From contig JACIXQ010000014.1 of NCBI GenBank assembly GCA_014360465.1, positions 1-42,643 on the forward strand: DNA of 42,643 bases, read 5' to 3'. Under the pieces are notes generated by a model. It saw nothing but the letters and a program-made list of their open reading frames with translations. It ran no database searches and had not been told where the DNA came from. Positions 1-8,718 of this stretch are shown in pieces (positions within the stretch are counted from its first letter, which is position 1; every line of letters begins with the position of its first letter). The stretch comes from a bacterium (GTDB taxonomy: Bacteria; Armatimonadota; JACIXR01). The translations under genes and the position numbers were made by a program.

Positions 1-688
1 CGAGGGGAGCCAGTGGTGGTTTTTCTGAATAAGAGAATCTTAATCCCTCTATAACTGTGTCTTTTACTTTAATTTTTACATTTGTGTGTTCACCAAGCAA
101 ATCAGCTGATATGTTTGTTATAGCATTTCCGAAGCGGTCAAAGGTAAGGATTTGACCTACAATGGTGTTTCCCATAATTTTAGGTTGAGGAAAAGCGAGT
201 TTTTCTATTTCTTCTATTTTTCTTCCGAAGCAAGAAGGAGAAACACCCAGAGATAAATGCCCTGCTATGGGAGCAAATATATCCCTTCCATGAAAAGTCT
301 GACTTATATCGGGCAACAAAAATTGCCTATTTTCTATCAAGTAAGCGGAAAAGTTTTCTTCTAAAACAAAGGAGAAAATGCCATTATCAGGTCCTACAAA
401 GAAATAAGGTGGAGATTCTATCACTATAGGATTGCGAGAAGAGCCAACACCAGGGTCAACAATGGCAAGGTGGATTGTGCCTGGAGGGAAGAAACGATAG
501 GAAAAGCGCAAAACGAGGGCAGCTTGCAGGATGTCTTGAGGTGGAATGAGGTGGGTTATGTCCACAATGATGGCATTAGGATTGATGTTGAGAATGACAC
601 CCTTAACTACGCCTACAAATGGGTCTTCCAGACCGAAGTCCGATGTGAAGGTTATGATTTTTGGGGTAGCTGTTTTATTATTTCGCAT
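1..688 (-). CDS. S-adenosyl-L-methionine hydrolase (DUF62 family), 3' end beyond window
   Basis: The protein belongs to the SAM hydroxide adenosyltransferase (DUF62) family, whose characterised members hydrolyse SAM to adenosine and methionine. About 229 residues are visible and the reading frame is still open at base 1, so the C-terminal domain is partly missing. Visible family blocks, in order, are TSDFG near residue 15 (catalytic Asp), an IVDPGVGS block, VGPDNG, and FHGRDIFAP (Arg and His of the Asp-Arg-His triad), then a FGNAITNI block that begins the C-terminal beta domain. The ATG at 688 begins a typical N-terminus just before the TSDFG motif. No clear Shine-Dalgarno sequence precedes it, but a perfect hairpin ends 12 bases upstream. 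Halogenase relatives (chlorinase, fluorinase) share the fold, so hydrolase is the likelier but not certain activity. Confidence 0.9.
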   Translation of the reverse strand, partial: MRNNKTATPKIITFTSDFGLEDPFVGVVKGVILNINPNAIIVDITHLIPPQDILQAALVLRFSYRFFPPGTIHLAIVDPGVGSSRNPIVIESPPYFFVGPDNGIFSFVLEENFSAYLIENRQFLLPDISQTFHGRDIFAPIAGHLSLGVSPSCFGRKIEEIEKLAFPQPKIMGNTIVGQILTFDRFGNAITNISADLLGEHTNVKIKVKDTVIEGLRFSYSEKPPLAPL

Positions 689-700
689 TCTATAAGGAAT

Positions 701-735
701 AAGTAGCATGGACGCTTTTAGCGTCCATGCTACTT
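701..735. repeat. Perfect inverted repeat (intergenic hairpin)
   Basis: Two 15-base arms (701-715 and 721-735) are exact reverse complements. With the 716/720 T-A pair the stem is 16 bp around a 3-base loop. It sits between the stop of the 754-1716 gene and the start of the SAM hydrolase gene. On the minus-strand transcript no U-run follows it, so a standard intrinsic terminator is not supported. It may be a dispersed palindromic element or a leader hairpin of the downstream gene. Confidence 0.8.
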
Positions 736-753
736 ATCGTGAAAAAAGGAATT

Positions 754-1716
754 TCAAGCTTGTGATTCTTGTTGAGGTTGAAATTGTTGCTGGATTTGTG
801 TAGGGGTGGGGAGAGTGGGTTTCTTATCCATCGTCGTTACTTTGAATTTCATATCTATATTGGTTGAAAGGGAGGAGGGAGCGCCCACTTGCCCCCCTGC
901 AGGCATAGTAACATTGATGAGCATCTTTAATGTGCCACTTTGTGATACCATATAACCGTTCTGAGGGTCAAACACCATATCGCCTTTCATCTCTAATTTA
1001 CCATTTAGGGGAAGGGTAGGTGGTTCCTGTCCCTGCGTGGGAGGACCCATAGGGATATTAAATTGGAATGTTGAGGGCGGGATTTCAATAGATATTTTGG
1101 CGCAATTCACATCTCCAATCTTCTCAACGCTGGTGAAGGTCATCTTCTGTAGAAGGTTCAACTTACCCAGGTTGGGTATCTCTGTATCAATCTTCTGTTC
1201 CCATTTATCCCCAACTCCAACTTCCTCCTGCGGCAATACAGTGAGGCGGGAGAAATTCTGGACTAACATATCAGGGTTAATAGTTCCCATAAAGGGATTA
1301 CCCTGTGGGATATTTATCGGGGTCAGCAACTTTATGAGATTTCCTTTCTTGCCCATCCTTATACGAATTGGCTGAGTAGCACCCTGTTGCTGGAGCATAG
1401 AGATCTCCTGCCCCATCATATACATCTTTCCATCGACCAATCTTATTTCTACATCCGCTGCGCCATCACTGTAGACCTTGAGTGTCTTCATAGAAAGGGA
1501 CATAGCCATAATAAGGGGGAAAGACATAGGCATTGCTCCTTCCTGAACGCTTTGAGGAAGCTCTATGTTCACCTGTCCCTGGGTTATGAACAACATATAT
1601 CTTGTCTGCCCTTCCTGGAACTTATACTCCAGATTAAACTTTTCCTGTGCTACGGCGAAAGGCAACAAAAACGATGAAACCAACGCTATGATAATCAACA
1701 TATTAATTTTTCTCAT
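754..1716 (-). CDS. Secreted protein of unknown function, DUF6263-like
   Basis: A 320-residue protein begins with a Sec signal peptide (Lys/Arg N-terminus, hydrophobic core, cleavage after about residue 23 at AVA-Q). The rest is a beta-rich domain with repeated strands, resembling uncharacterised secreted DUF6263-type proteins, and it ends in a Gln/Pro-rich tail. The domain order matches the upstream neighbour at 1788-2516: an early strand pair, a Gln/Pro-rich segment, and a late Lys-Ile-Ser-x-x-Ile-Pro strand. The two are therefore probably paralogues. The ATG at 1716 has a strong AAGGAGG ribosome binding site 6-7 bases upstream. The function is unknown. An envelope or extracellular role is inferred only from the signal peptide. 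Confidence 0.8.
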   Translation of the reverse strand: MRKINMLIIIALVSSFLLPFAVAQEKFNLEYKFQEGQTRYMLFITQGQVNIELPQSVQEGAMPMSFPLIMAMSLSMKTLKVYSDGAADVEIRLVDGKMYMMGQEISMLQQQGATQPIRIRMGKKGNLIKLLTPINIPQGNPFMGTINPDMLVQNFSRLTVLPQEEVGVGDKWEQKIDTEIPNLGKLNLLQKMTFTSVEKIGDVNCAKISIEIPPSTFQFNIPMGPPTQGQEPPTLPLNGKLEMKGDMVFDPQNGYMVSQSGTLKMLINVTMPAGGQVGAPSSLSTNIDMKFKVTTMDKKPTLPTPTQIQQQFQPQQESQA

Positions 1717-1787
1717 ACTTGCTCCTCCTTTTTATAAGTTTCTTGCTATTTTCCCGTTATTTAGATGCTTAATTTAGTTTAAAAGTT

Positions 1788-2516
1788 TCACTGTATTTTG
1801 CTAATTTCCACATTTACATTCCCTTTAGAATCCAGGGATATTTTCTGCTTCTGCTGGTTGTAGGTATAGCCCTTGGTTTCAAACGACATAATTATTTTTC
1901 CCTCTAAAATCCGATTATCTGTTGGGAGAACATAAAACATACCTTCTCCTTGTGTAGTCATTTTCATCTCGCTCTGGGGAGTTGAGTGGGAAAAAATGCT
2001 TTTGGGGATGGTCATTGAAACTTTATAACATTTCTTACCCTTGAAATTTGCTTGTCCAAGATTTTTGAAGGTTATATAGGAGTTGGGGTTGTTGGACATA
2101 GGTATCTTTATTGTTTTCTCTTTGGAGAAATTAGAGGGTAGAGGAAGGATACCAGCCAGAGCGGGCAGGGTTTCCCCAGGGATATTGGCAAGCATAGGAT
2201 TTTGAGTGTTCGTGAGGAATTTTGCCTTTCCATCCTTGAAAATCTGCAAAGAGATGGGTTGTTGCTGTTGGAGAGGTTGCTTCTGAGTAGGTCCAGCGGG
2301 TGATTGTTCGAACTTCGGGGTGATTTCCACAATGAAAGATTGGTCCTTATTCACTTTTTTTATTTTCTGAATAAGGGTGAACTCACTGGTTAGCGGTTTT
2401 TCCTTGCCTAAATTTACAACGACCTTCACTTTATAGGTATATTGCTCACCTACCCTGGGTACGCCTAAGAGGGTGATTGTAAACCCCAAAATAAGTAGCC
2501 AAAAAAGTCTCTTCAT
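1788..2516 (-). CDS. Secreted protein of unknown function, paralogue of its neighbour
   Basis: A 242-residue protein with a short N-terminal signal peptide (MKRLFWLLILGFTITLLG) followed by a beta-rich domain. A Gln-rich stretch lies near residues 95-110. A late segment (Lys-Gly-Lys-Lys-Cys-Tyr-Lys-Val-Ser-Met-Thr-Ile-Pro) lines up with the corresponding strand of the 754-1716 protein. The start overlaps the stop of the large upstream gene by one base (TAATG), which suggests translational coupling. The pair and the large secreted protein appear to form one transcription unit behind ftsZ. No catalytic motif is visible and no function is assigned. Confidence 0.8.
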   Translation of the reverse strand: MKRLFWLLILGFTITLLGVPRVGEQYTYKVKVVVNLGKEKPLTSEFTLIQKIKKVNKDQSFIVEITPKFEQSPAGPTQKQPLQQQQPISLQIFKDGKAKFLTNTQNPMLANIPGETLPALAGILPLPSNFSKEKTIKIPMSNNPNSYITFKNLGQANFKGKKCYKVSMTIPKSIFSHSTPQSEMKMTTQGEGMFYVLPTDNRILEGKIIMSFETKGYTYNQQKQKISLDSKGNVNVEISKIQ

Positions 2517-5500
2517 TATTTCAATTCCTCCTTTTCCATTTCTATTATGGTTATATTTTCATTTTTTTGCAAAGGGAAAACTTCAACATCATCAATTAAA
2601 ACTACTTGGGGACTTCCAATTGCCCAAATTCTGAAATAGGGATGGACATTTTGAGGAAAATCGCCAGTTGGAACTTCTACTTCGTATTTATGCCAATTCC
2701 CATCGTTAATGAGGGGCACTACTATCTGTTCAAAATCGTATTTCGGGTCAAAGTAAAAGTTAGTGCGAAGAAGTCCATTTCCCTCAAGAACTTTGGCATA
2801 AAACGACACTTTGTATTTACTGTTTGGAAGAACTCTCAAAGAATCATTGGTTATCAGAGAATGTCCCATTCCCGTTGGTAGAGTAAGAAGGGCGGAGAAC
2901 TTTCCACTATATGCTTCTTTTTCATAGATAGATGCATTGCTGAAGCTCCACCATTCTCCTCCATTTTCGAAAGAGGGGTTCAGCAATCTATCGCCTTGAA
3001 TAATGAATGGGTAAGGGTTAGCAAATTGCCCCTTTCCTTTAGCATAATAGACAATAAAGAAACGTGGCGAGCCTTTATCGCTTTTGCCACTCATAAGTAT
3101 CCTCAGTTCGTTGGTAGTTTCATCATAGATGCAGGGTCTTATCCCGATAACTTTTTTAAATCCCTCTGAATATTCGATTGCTTTCAACGAACTACTATCT
3201 ATCTCATCCTGGAAAGGTAGTTTAATGCTCAAGACCTCGTCCACTGAATCTTCTCGGGGCATCACGACCAGTTTGATACGATTTTTGCGATATGAGTCTG
3301 TCCAGGTAGGGGAATAGGTGGAGAGCCCTTGCTCCTTTTGTTCAATGATAGCCTTGCCTATCACGATGTAGGGTTGTTGTTTCAAGGCATCGTGACTTGC
3401 CTCAGCAACAATTTGATAGCCAGAATGAAGTTTTATCCAGATATCCACTGAACAAGGGGTTGTCTTTTTGGATAGAAACTCAACCCAGGCATAGGTGCGT
3501 GGTCCGGGCTTCCCTCTTTGGGGTGGAAAGAAGCCATAACGAACATCGGATATGTTATTTGCTTGATTTATCAAAATTGAAATACTTTCCGGGAACTTGT
3601 CTGGTTCCATAAGTGTGATGTAAGGGGGAACATAGGAACCCTGGCGCCACCCGAAGTGAGGCGATGGTTCATCGGTAGAGATTCCAATGAAGTTGGGATA
3701 GATTTTGGAGAGGCTATGAGCGATTAATCGTAAAGCGAAGGGAGATATCTCTGGAAAAGCCTTTTTGGGTTCAACTTCTGAGCGAATATGGAAAGAATCC
3801 CTAAAAGCATAGAAATCTATGTATTGTTTAGCCTTAATTGCTGGATCCTCATAAGTGACAAGGAGGGAAACTACAAGTGGTGTAGATTGGAGGACCTGTA
3901 TCTTGCCTTTTCCTGCTGATTGATGTTTCAAGTTATCCTTGATAAATCTGTCGCTTGTTATGGCGGGATTGAGAGGGTCAAAGCTGCCGAATTCACCATA
4001 GGAAGCTCCAGATATGCCACTACCATAATCCTTACCCGTTAATTTGGACAGGAATGATACTATTGCTCCTCCCTTGTCCTCATCCAGGGTAATGGCAAAG
4101 AAGGAATTCTCAATTTTAACTTGGCTACCTTCCCTTTTAAGGTATAGGTCCGTGGTCGGGTATTCTGAAAGAGGAGCGATATAATAGACCGAACAGCTTA
4201 GAGGCGGCACGATGGGCGCGAATGAGAGCTTGCCATCGTTATATGAGGAAGGAACTGGATTGCCCAATTGGTCAACAATTCCAACTTTCTCGCCTCTCCA
4301 AGGAATTTCCACTACCTCGTTTTCCAGTATAGAAGAACGTGGATTGAATACGAATATCGGTTTAAGCGCTCCCTTGGGTGCTTGGAATGCATCAGGATAT
4401 AAGGCATAATAAATCTTCTGGCTGATTTCTTTTTTCTGGGAGCCTGCGTAATAACTTAGCGTGATGTCTTTGGCGAGGAGGTTAAGTGAATTGGAATGAT
4501 TGGGAACTGGAGGAAGCGACAAGGAAATTTCCTTTCCAGCTTCCAGCTCTCCCACATTTATTATTTTGTCATCAATCTTTATGACAATATTTTTGGCAGG
4601 AGCTCTCGGGGTAAAGGTATTTGGCTCGTTTCTTATGGTTAGTCGTGGGTTTTTGAAATCCACTATTTTGTTAACGAGGACGAGTTGGGGGAGAGCATTG
4701 ACGATTAGTGGACGCAGGAATACAGATTTGCCCCATTTGCCCGCTAACTCAATGACTATCGTTTTCCTACCCCAATCTATGTTTTCCTTCGCAATGAGGG
4801 GAATCATTACTGTTTTCTTTTCAAAGGGTTTAAATTTGCAAAGGACATCCTTTGATTTAATGCTCGGGAAATATGCCCTGATTCTGATAGTAACTTCTTG
4901 AGGTGCGCTGGTTTGATTTTCCAATTCAATCGCCAGAGATTTCCTTTCCCCAATTGTTACATCAAAGGACTGGCTGAGGAGTTTAATCGGAGAGAAGACC
5001 ACCTGGAAGGCGGAATAGTAGGATAAAGGTCTCTGAAATTCTATCTGTTTTCCCTTTAAATTATATTTTATTCCCTTGAAAGTTTCTCCATCGGTGTTGA
5101 GTGACATAACTTCGGCGACGGGTAGCGGTAGAGCAGGAATCTTGATTTTGACAATAGGTTTTTTTGTTATGTTATGGTTGTAAGCTAAGATGAAAGCCGT
5201 GTTATCTTTCCAAAATACCTCACCGATCACATTATCACCAGCGACATATTCTTTCGGTGTTATGCCTGCCCATTTTAGAATTGTTCTCCAGTATCTTTTA
5301 TCAACAGTGTCAGAAAATGAACCGTTCACATAGAGAACATTGCCTTCACCGAGCTGAAGAACCATATCGCGGGGAATGTTAGATGTTTCGTAGTAGGAAA
5401 GGACGGTACCCTCCTTTGCGAAGAGGGGAGCTACTATTCTATAAGAAGTGGGTAAATCCAAGTGGGCGAAGTCCTTTCTGAAAATTATTTTTTCCTCCGG

Positions 5501-7567
5501 TAAGTGGTAAACCTGCCGCGTATCCTGAGGAGGAAAGTTGGGGGTTGAAAGTTGAAGCCAATCTATAGCGATGTTGCAGACTCTATTTTCTGTTTCAAAT
5601 CTTTGCGGTTCGAGCTGGGAAGGGATGTTTGCTTTTTGAAATGCAAATACGAGTTCACCGAGATAATCGGTCACAAGTTGTGAAGGGATCTTCAATTCAT
5701 ATATATTCCAGCCAGGGACAATTTTGATTTTTCCTGCTTCCCTTCCATTTAGAAATACGGTTATCTCGTTCTCCCAAAGTGCGTTACCACGGAAACGAAG
5801 GACGAGGTCGCGATTAGGCGAGAGAGGAAGGAGGAATGAACTGACCAATCCATTACCGGGAAACCAGCGGACAGTTAGTCTCCTTTCAGCCTTACCGTAA
5901 GCTTCAGGGGGTAGGGCACCCCAATCTTCCTGAAAAGAAGAACCCTTTAGGATGAATTTCTCATCTCCTTTTTCCCCGATATCTAAGAAGAAGTTCATAT
6001 CATTTCCAGTTTTTAGCTGTTTTTCACTTCTTCTTGTTTCAAGTCCAAGGATTTTAGCGATGTCTGGACTTCCCGATAGAATTAGCTTGTGGTTCCTACT
6101 GGCTTTAACCCAGTTCAACAAAATATCAATAACCCTGTTATTGTTTTGATTATATCCAAAGCCAACTTCACAGGCAGGCGCTATGACTACTTTGAATGGA
6201 GAGAGAGTTTCCGCTGTTAAGAGGTCATCGGGAACGAGGTCAAATGGGATGTTGAGCTGGCGAAGGATTTGTATCGTCTGATAAAGTTCTTGGATATTGC
6301 CTTCATTTGATAGGAGCGGCCATTCATTTAGAATTAGAGCTACCTCAGCGTTCCTACCAAAAGAGCGTAGCTGGGGAAAAATCTCCCACATTAATGTTGC
6401 CCAGAAGAGGTTTTTTTCGCAGAATTTCTTGCCATATTCCCAGCAAGGCTCAAGGTTTGAGCCTTCCCACCATTCGTTCCAGGAAAGATGAAGAAGGGCT
6501 TCCGAGTAGCGTAGGAGGGCACTGCACCAGAATCTATCGAAATGGAAAGGTTCTGGCGGATAGCAAGTTCCCGGGATGCGTATCTCCCAATCGGTGTAGT
6601 AATTCTTAAAGTGGTCAAAGAAAACTGTATTATACTTTTTAGCGACTATAGATTGGATGAAGCGTTGCACATCCTGCTCTTGCGGTTGTCCAAAAATTCC
6701 TCCATAGGAATGGGGACCGCCAAGGACTTTAGCAAAAAGCGAATAGCTGAAGCCCATAAATGGTTCATAAGCGACATCAAAGGAAACCTTCATTCCCGGA
6801 AGGTTGAATTCATTTCTAATGAGTTCGTTTAGCTTTTCCCATTCCTTCTTCCAAATTTCATATTGATATCTAATTGAGTAAGCTCGCTGGTGACCTGTAG
6901 CATTGAAGTCCATTTTTATATCTTCAAATGATTTGAAATCCGTACCCCACTCCTTGTTGAGCTCCTCAACTGAGGGATAAAGAGAACGCAGGTAGGTGAC
7001 AAAACCTTGATTATCAATTGTCGTTTGAGGAACACCATTGCGGGAATATATGAGCTTAAAGGGGTAGCCATTCAATTTGATTTGCACAGGTGATGAGGAA
7101 AAGAGTTTAAGCCAGAGGTAGGTATCCCTTTTCTCCGAAATGTTGCGGGAGAAATATTTCGTATCAAAGTTCCAGCCATCCTGATAGTAGGACATCCAGA
7201 TGTCATAACCTTCCTTTTGGAGGTCCTCAGCTGCTCTGTAAACGATCTTTTCCCGCATTTCACCCCCCTCACCAAGCCAATCGGGGCTCCAGTAATCTAT
7301 GAAATGGTGGGTGATACCCCATTCGCTTGCTTGCCATAAGGAGCGTTTGTTATCCTTATAAGTGCGTGAATCGTAATAGCCGCTAAGTGGTGTATTGTAT
7401 ACTCCGCCCAGCCAGTTACCTAATTTTTTATCGTAATCCCAGGTATACCAATAGAAGAAAGTATCGCATATCCATGGGCGGTCAAGGGCATATATGGGAC
7501 CTATAAATGAAAGGAGGAGCGTGCAGAAAAACACGCTCCTCCTAACTTTTGACTTTTTGGAGGGCAT
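2516..7567 (-). CDS. Very large secreted multidomain glycosidase-like protein (GH99/WbsX-like N-terminus)
   Basis: This is a protein of about 1683 residues. A signal peptide (about 1-28) is followed by a TIM-barrel-like domain (about 30-400). That domain ends in the WNEWWEG...LEP block typical of GH99-like and WbsX proteins, and it also carries a GH42-like stretch (VEELNKEWGTDF). Next come an amidotransferase-like Rossmann domain (about 405-520), a beta-sandwich carbohydrate-binding-like domain (540-690), Ig-like modules, a GH38-C/mutarotase-like beta domain (about 1140-1390), and a C-terminal CBM4/9-type jelly roll (about 1525-1675). An in-frame GTG lies at 7576, only 7 bases after the ftsZ stop. 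The ATG at 7567 has GAGGG at better spacing and is preferred. The gene follows ftsZ so closely that co-transcription is likely. Substrate and activity are unknown. The WNEW...EP signature supports endo-mannosidase-type relatives only distantly. Confidence 0.8.
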   Translation of the reverse strand: MPSKKSKVRRSVFFCTLLLSFIGPIYALDRPWICDTFFYWYTWDYDKKLGNWLGGVYNTPLSGYYDSRTYKDNKRSLWQASEWGITHHFIDYWSPDWLGEGGEMREKIVYRAAEDLQKEGYDIWMSYYQDGWNFDTKYFSRNISEKRDTYLWLKLFSSSPVQIKLNGYPFKLIYSRNGVPQTTIDNQGFVTYLRSLYPSVEELNKEWGTDFKSFEDIKMDFNATGHQRAYSIRYQYEIWKKEWEKLNELIRNEFNLPGMKVSFDVAYEPFMGFSYSLFAKVLGGPHSYGGIFGQPQEQDVQRFIQSIVAKKYNTVFFDHFKNYYTDWEIRIPGTCYPPEPFHFDRFWCSALLRYSEALLHLSWNEWWEGSNLEPCWEYGKKFCEKNLFWATLMWEIFPQLRSFGRNAEVALILNEWPLLSNEGNIQELYQTIQILRQLNIPFDLVPDDLLTAETLSPFKVVIAPACEVGFGYNQNNNRVIDILLNWVKASRNHKLILSGSPDIAKILGLETRRSEKQLKTGNDMNFFLDIGEKGDEKFILKGSSFQEDWGALPPEAYGKAERRLTVRWFPGNGLVSSFLLPLSPNRDLVLRFRGNALWENEITVFLNGREAGKIKIVPGWNIYELKIPSQLVTDYLGELVFAFQKANIPSQLEPQRFETENRVCNIAIDWLQLSTPNFPPQDTRQVYHLPEEKIIFRKDFAHLDLPTSYRIVAPLFAKEGTVLSYYETSNIPRDMVLQLGEGNVLYVNGSFSDTVDKRYWRTILKWAGITPKEYVAGDNVIGEVFWKDNTAFILAYNHNITKKPIVKIKIPALPLPVAEVMSLNTDGETFKGIKYNLKGKQIEFQRPLSYYSAFQVVFSPIKLLSQSFDVTIGERKSLAIELENQTSAPQEVTIRIRAYFPSIKSKDVLCKFKPFEKKTVMIPLIAKENIDWGRKTIVIELAGKWGKSVFLRPLIVNALPQLVLVNKIVDFKNPRLTIRNEPNTFTPRAPAKNIVIKIDDKIINVGELEAGKEISLSLPPVPNHSNSLNLLAKDITLSYYAGSQKKEISQKIYYALYPDAFQAPKGALKPIFVFNPRSSILENEVVEIPWRGEKVGIVDQLGNPVPSSYNDGKLSFAPIVPPLSCSVYYIAPLSEYPTTDLYLKREGSQVKIENSFFAITLDEDKGGAIVSFLSKLTGKDYGSGISGASYGEFGSFDPLNPAITSDRFIKDNLKHQSAGKGKIQVLQSTPLVVSLLVTYEDPAIKAKQYIDFYAFRDSFHIRSEVEPKKAFPEISPFALRLIAHSLSKIYPNFIGISTDEPSPHFGWRQGSYVPPYITLMEPDKFPESISILINQANNISDVRYGFFPPQRGKPGPRTYAWVEFLSKKTTPCSVDIWIKLHSGYQIVAEASHDALKQQPYIVIGKAIIEQKEQGLSTYSPTWTDSYRKNRIKLVVMPREDSVDEVLSIKLPFQDEIDSSSLKAIEYSEGFKKVIGIRPCIYDETTNELRILMSGKSDKGSPRFFIVYYAKGKGQFANPYPFIIQGDRLLNPSFENGGEWWSFSNASIYEKEAYSGKFSALLTLPTGMGHSLITNDSLRVLPNSKYKVSFYAKVLEGNGLLRTNFYFDPKYDFEQIVVPLINDGNWHKYEVEVPTGDFPQNVHPYFRIWAIGSPQVVLIDDVEVFPLQKNENITIIEMEKEELK

Positions 7568-7582
7568 AAGTCTCACCCTCTT

Positions 7583-8677
7583 TTAGAACCTTTTACGCAG
7601 GAAAGTTGGTATATCCAATTCTTCTTCTATTGGGATTGGCACTTGTATTTTTTCCTCTTCTAAAGCCTGTGGAAGGGAGGATTCCTCCTTCAGGGGCGAG
7701 GGAGCTGACGATTTAAGCTCAAAGCCAGTGGCAATAACTGTGATCTTGATTTTTCCTGCCATTTCCTCCTTTGTGACAACGCCAAATTTTATATCCGCCT
7801 CATCACTATTCACACATTGAGAAAGGAACTCCATAGCTTTGTTGACATCGCTTTTGAGGGAAAGGTCTTTGCCACCGGTGATGTTGACAAGAAGTTTCCT
7901 TGCACCCGTCATAGACCCTTCCAAGAGTGGGCTTTGTATTGCCGCTTTGGCGGCTTCAACAGCTCTATTATCGCCCTCAGCCACGCCGATACCCATAATG
8001 GCGGTGCCGGCTCCTTGAAGAATTGATTTGATATCATTGAAGTCCCTATTGACCAAACCGGGCACAACTATGATATCGGATATACCCTGCACGCCTTGTC
8101 TCAGCACATCGTCTGCCAACTTAAAGGCTTCTGTAAGGGGGAGGTCATCATCTACAATGTCAAGGAGGCGGTCATTGGGTATGACGATTAGGGCATCCAC
8201 TTTTTCCTTGAGCTGTTGGATACCTTCTTCCGCTATCTTAGCCCTTTTTGGTCCTTCAAAAGAGAAGGGGCGAGTAACGACGGCGACGCAAAGGGCACCT
8301 ATATCTTTTGAACGGGCAATTTCAGCGATTATGGGAGAGGCTCCTGTACCTGTTCCTCCTCCCATTCCTGCAGTGATGAAAACCATATCGGCGCCTTCAA
8401 TCATTTTTTTCAACTCGTCTTTGCTCTCTTCTGCTGATTGCCTCCCAAGCTCGGGGTCTCCACCAGCGCCTAATCCTCCAGTGAGGCGTTCTCCTATCAA
8501 TAATTTTTTGGGCGCCAAAGACATTGCCAATACCTGATTATCGGTATTGACAGCCACAAATTCAACGCCCTCTACTTTGGCGTCTATCATACGGTTGACG
8601 GCATTGCATCCAGCGCCGCCTACGCCGAGGACGGTTATCCTTGCGCCTTTGATTTTGGTCTGGTTTTCACTAATCAA
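7583..8677 (-). CDS. ftsZ: Cell division protein FtsZ
   Basis: This is the tubulin-like GTPase that forms the cytokinetic ring. The 364-residue length is usual. Visible features are the [11 protein letters not shown] loop, the [10 protein letters not shown] tubulin signature near residue 107, the Asn-Arg-Asp-Phe-Asn-Asp T7-loop that supplies catalytic Asp residues to the neighbouring subunit, a variable acidic linker (about 320-350), and a short conserved C-terminal peptide ([10 protein letters not shown]) that would bind FtsA. The start is TTG at 8677, chosen because AAAGGGGG lies 8 bases upstream and the next codons lead directly into the nucleotide-binding domain. FtsZ ends the classical dcw series, and the next gene begins within 16 bases. 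Confidence 0.97.
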   Translation of the reverse strand: MISENQTKIKGARITVLGVGGAGCNAVNRMIDAKVEGVEFVAVNTDNQVLAMSLAPKKLLIGERLTGGLGAGGDPELGRQSAEESKDELKKMIEGADMVFITAGMGGGTGTGASPIIAEIARSKDIGALCVAVVTRPFSFEGPKRAKIAEEGIQQLKEKVDALIVIPNDRLLDIVDDDLPLTEAFKLADDVLRQGVQGISDIIVVPGLVNRDFNDIKSILQGAGTAIMGIGVAEGDNRAVEAAKAAIQSPLLEGSMTGARKLLVNITGGKDLSLKSDVNKAMEFLSQCVNSDEADIKFGVVTKEEMAGKIKITVIATGFELKSSAPSPLKEESSLPQALEEEKIQVPIPIEEELDIPTFLRKRF

Positions 8678-8718
8678 AGCGGAAACCCCCTTTGCTATTT
8701 ATTTTTGAATTTAAAATT

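Noticed and set aside
470-706. Plus-strand open frame of 78 codons
   Set aside because: It lies antisense to the SAM hydrolase gene, which shows clear family motifs. The plus-strand product has no recognisable features.
6297-6832. Several overlapping plus-strand frames inside the GH99-like gene
   Set aside because: All are antisense shadows of a coherent multidomain protein and lack start signals or motifs.
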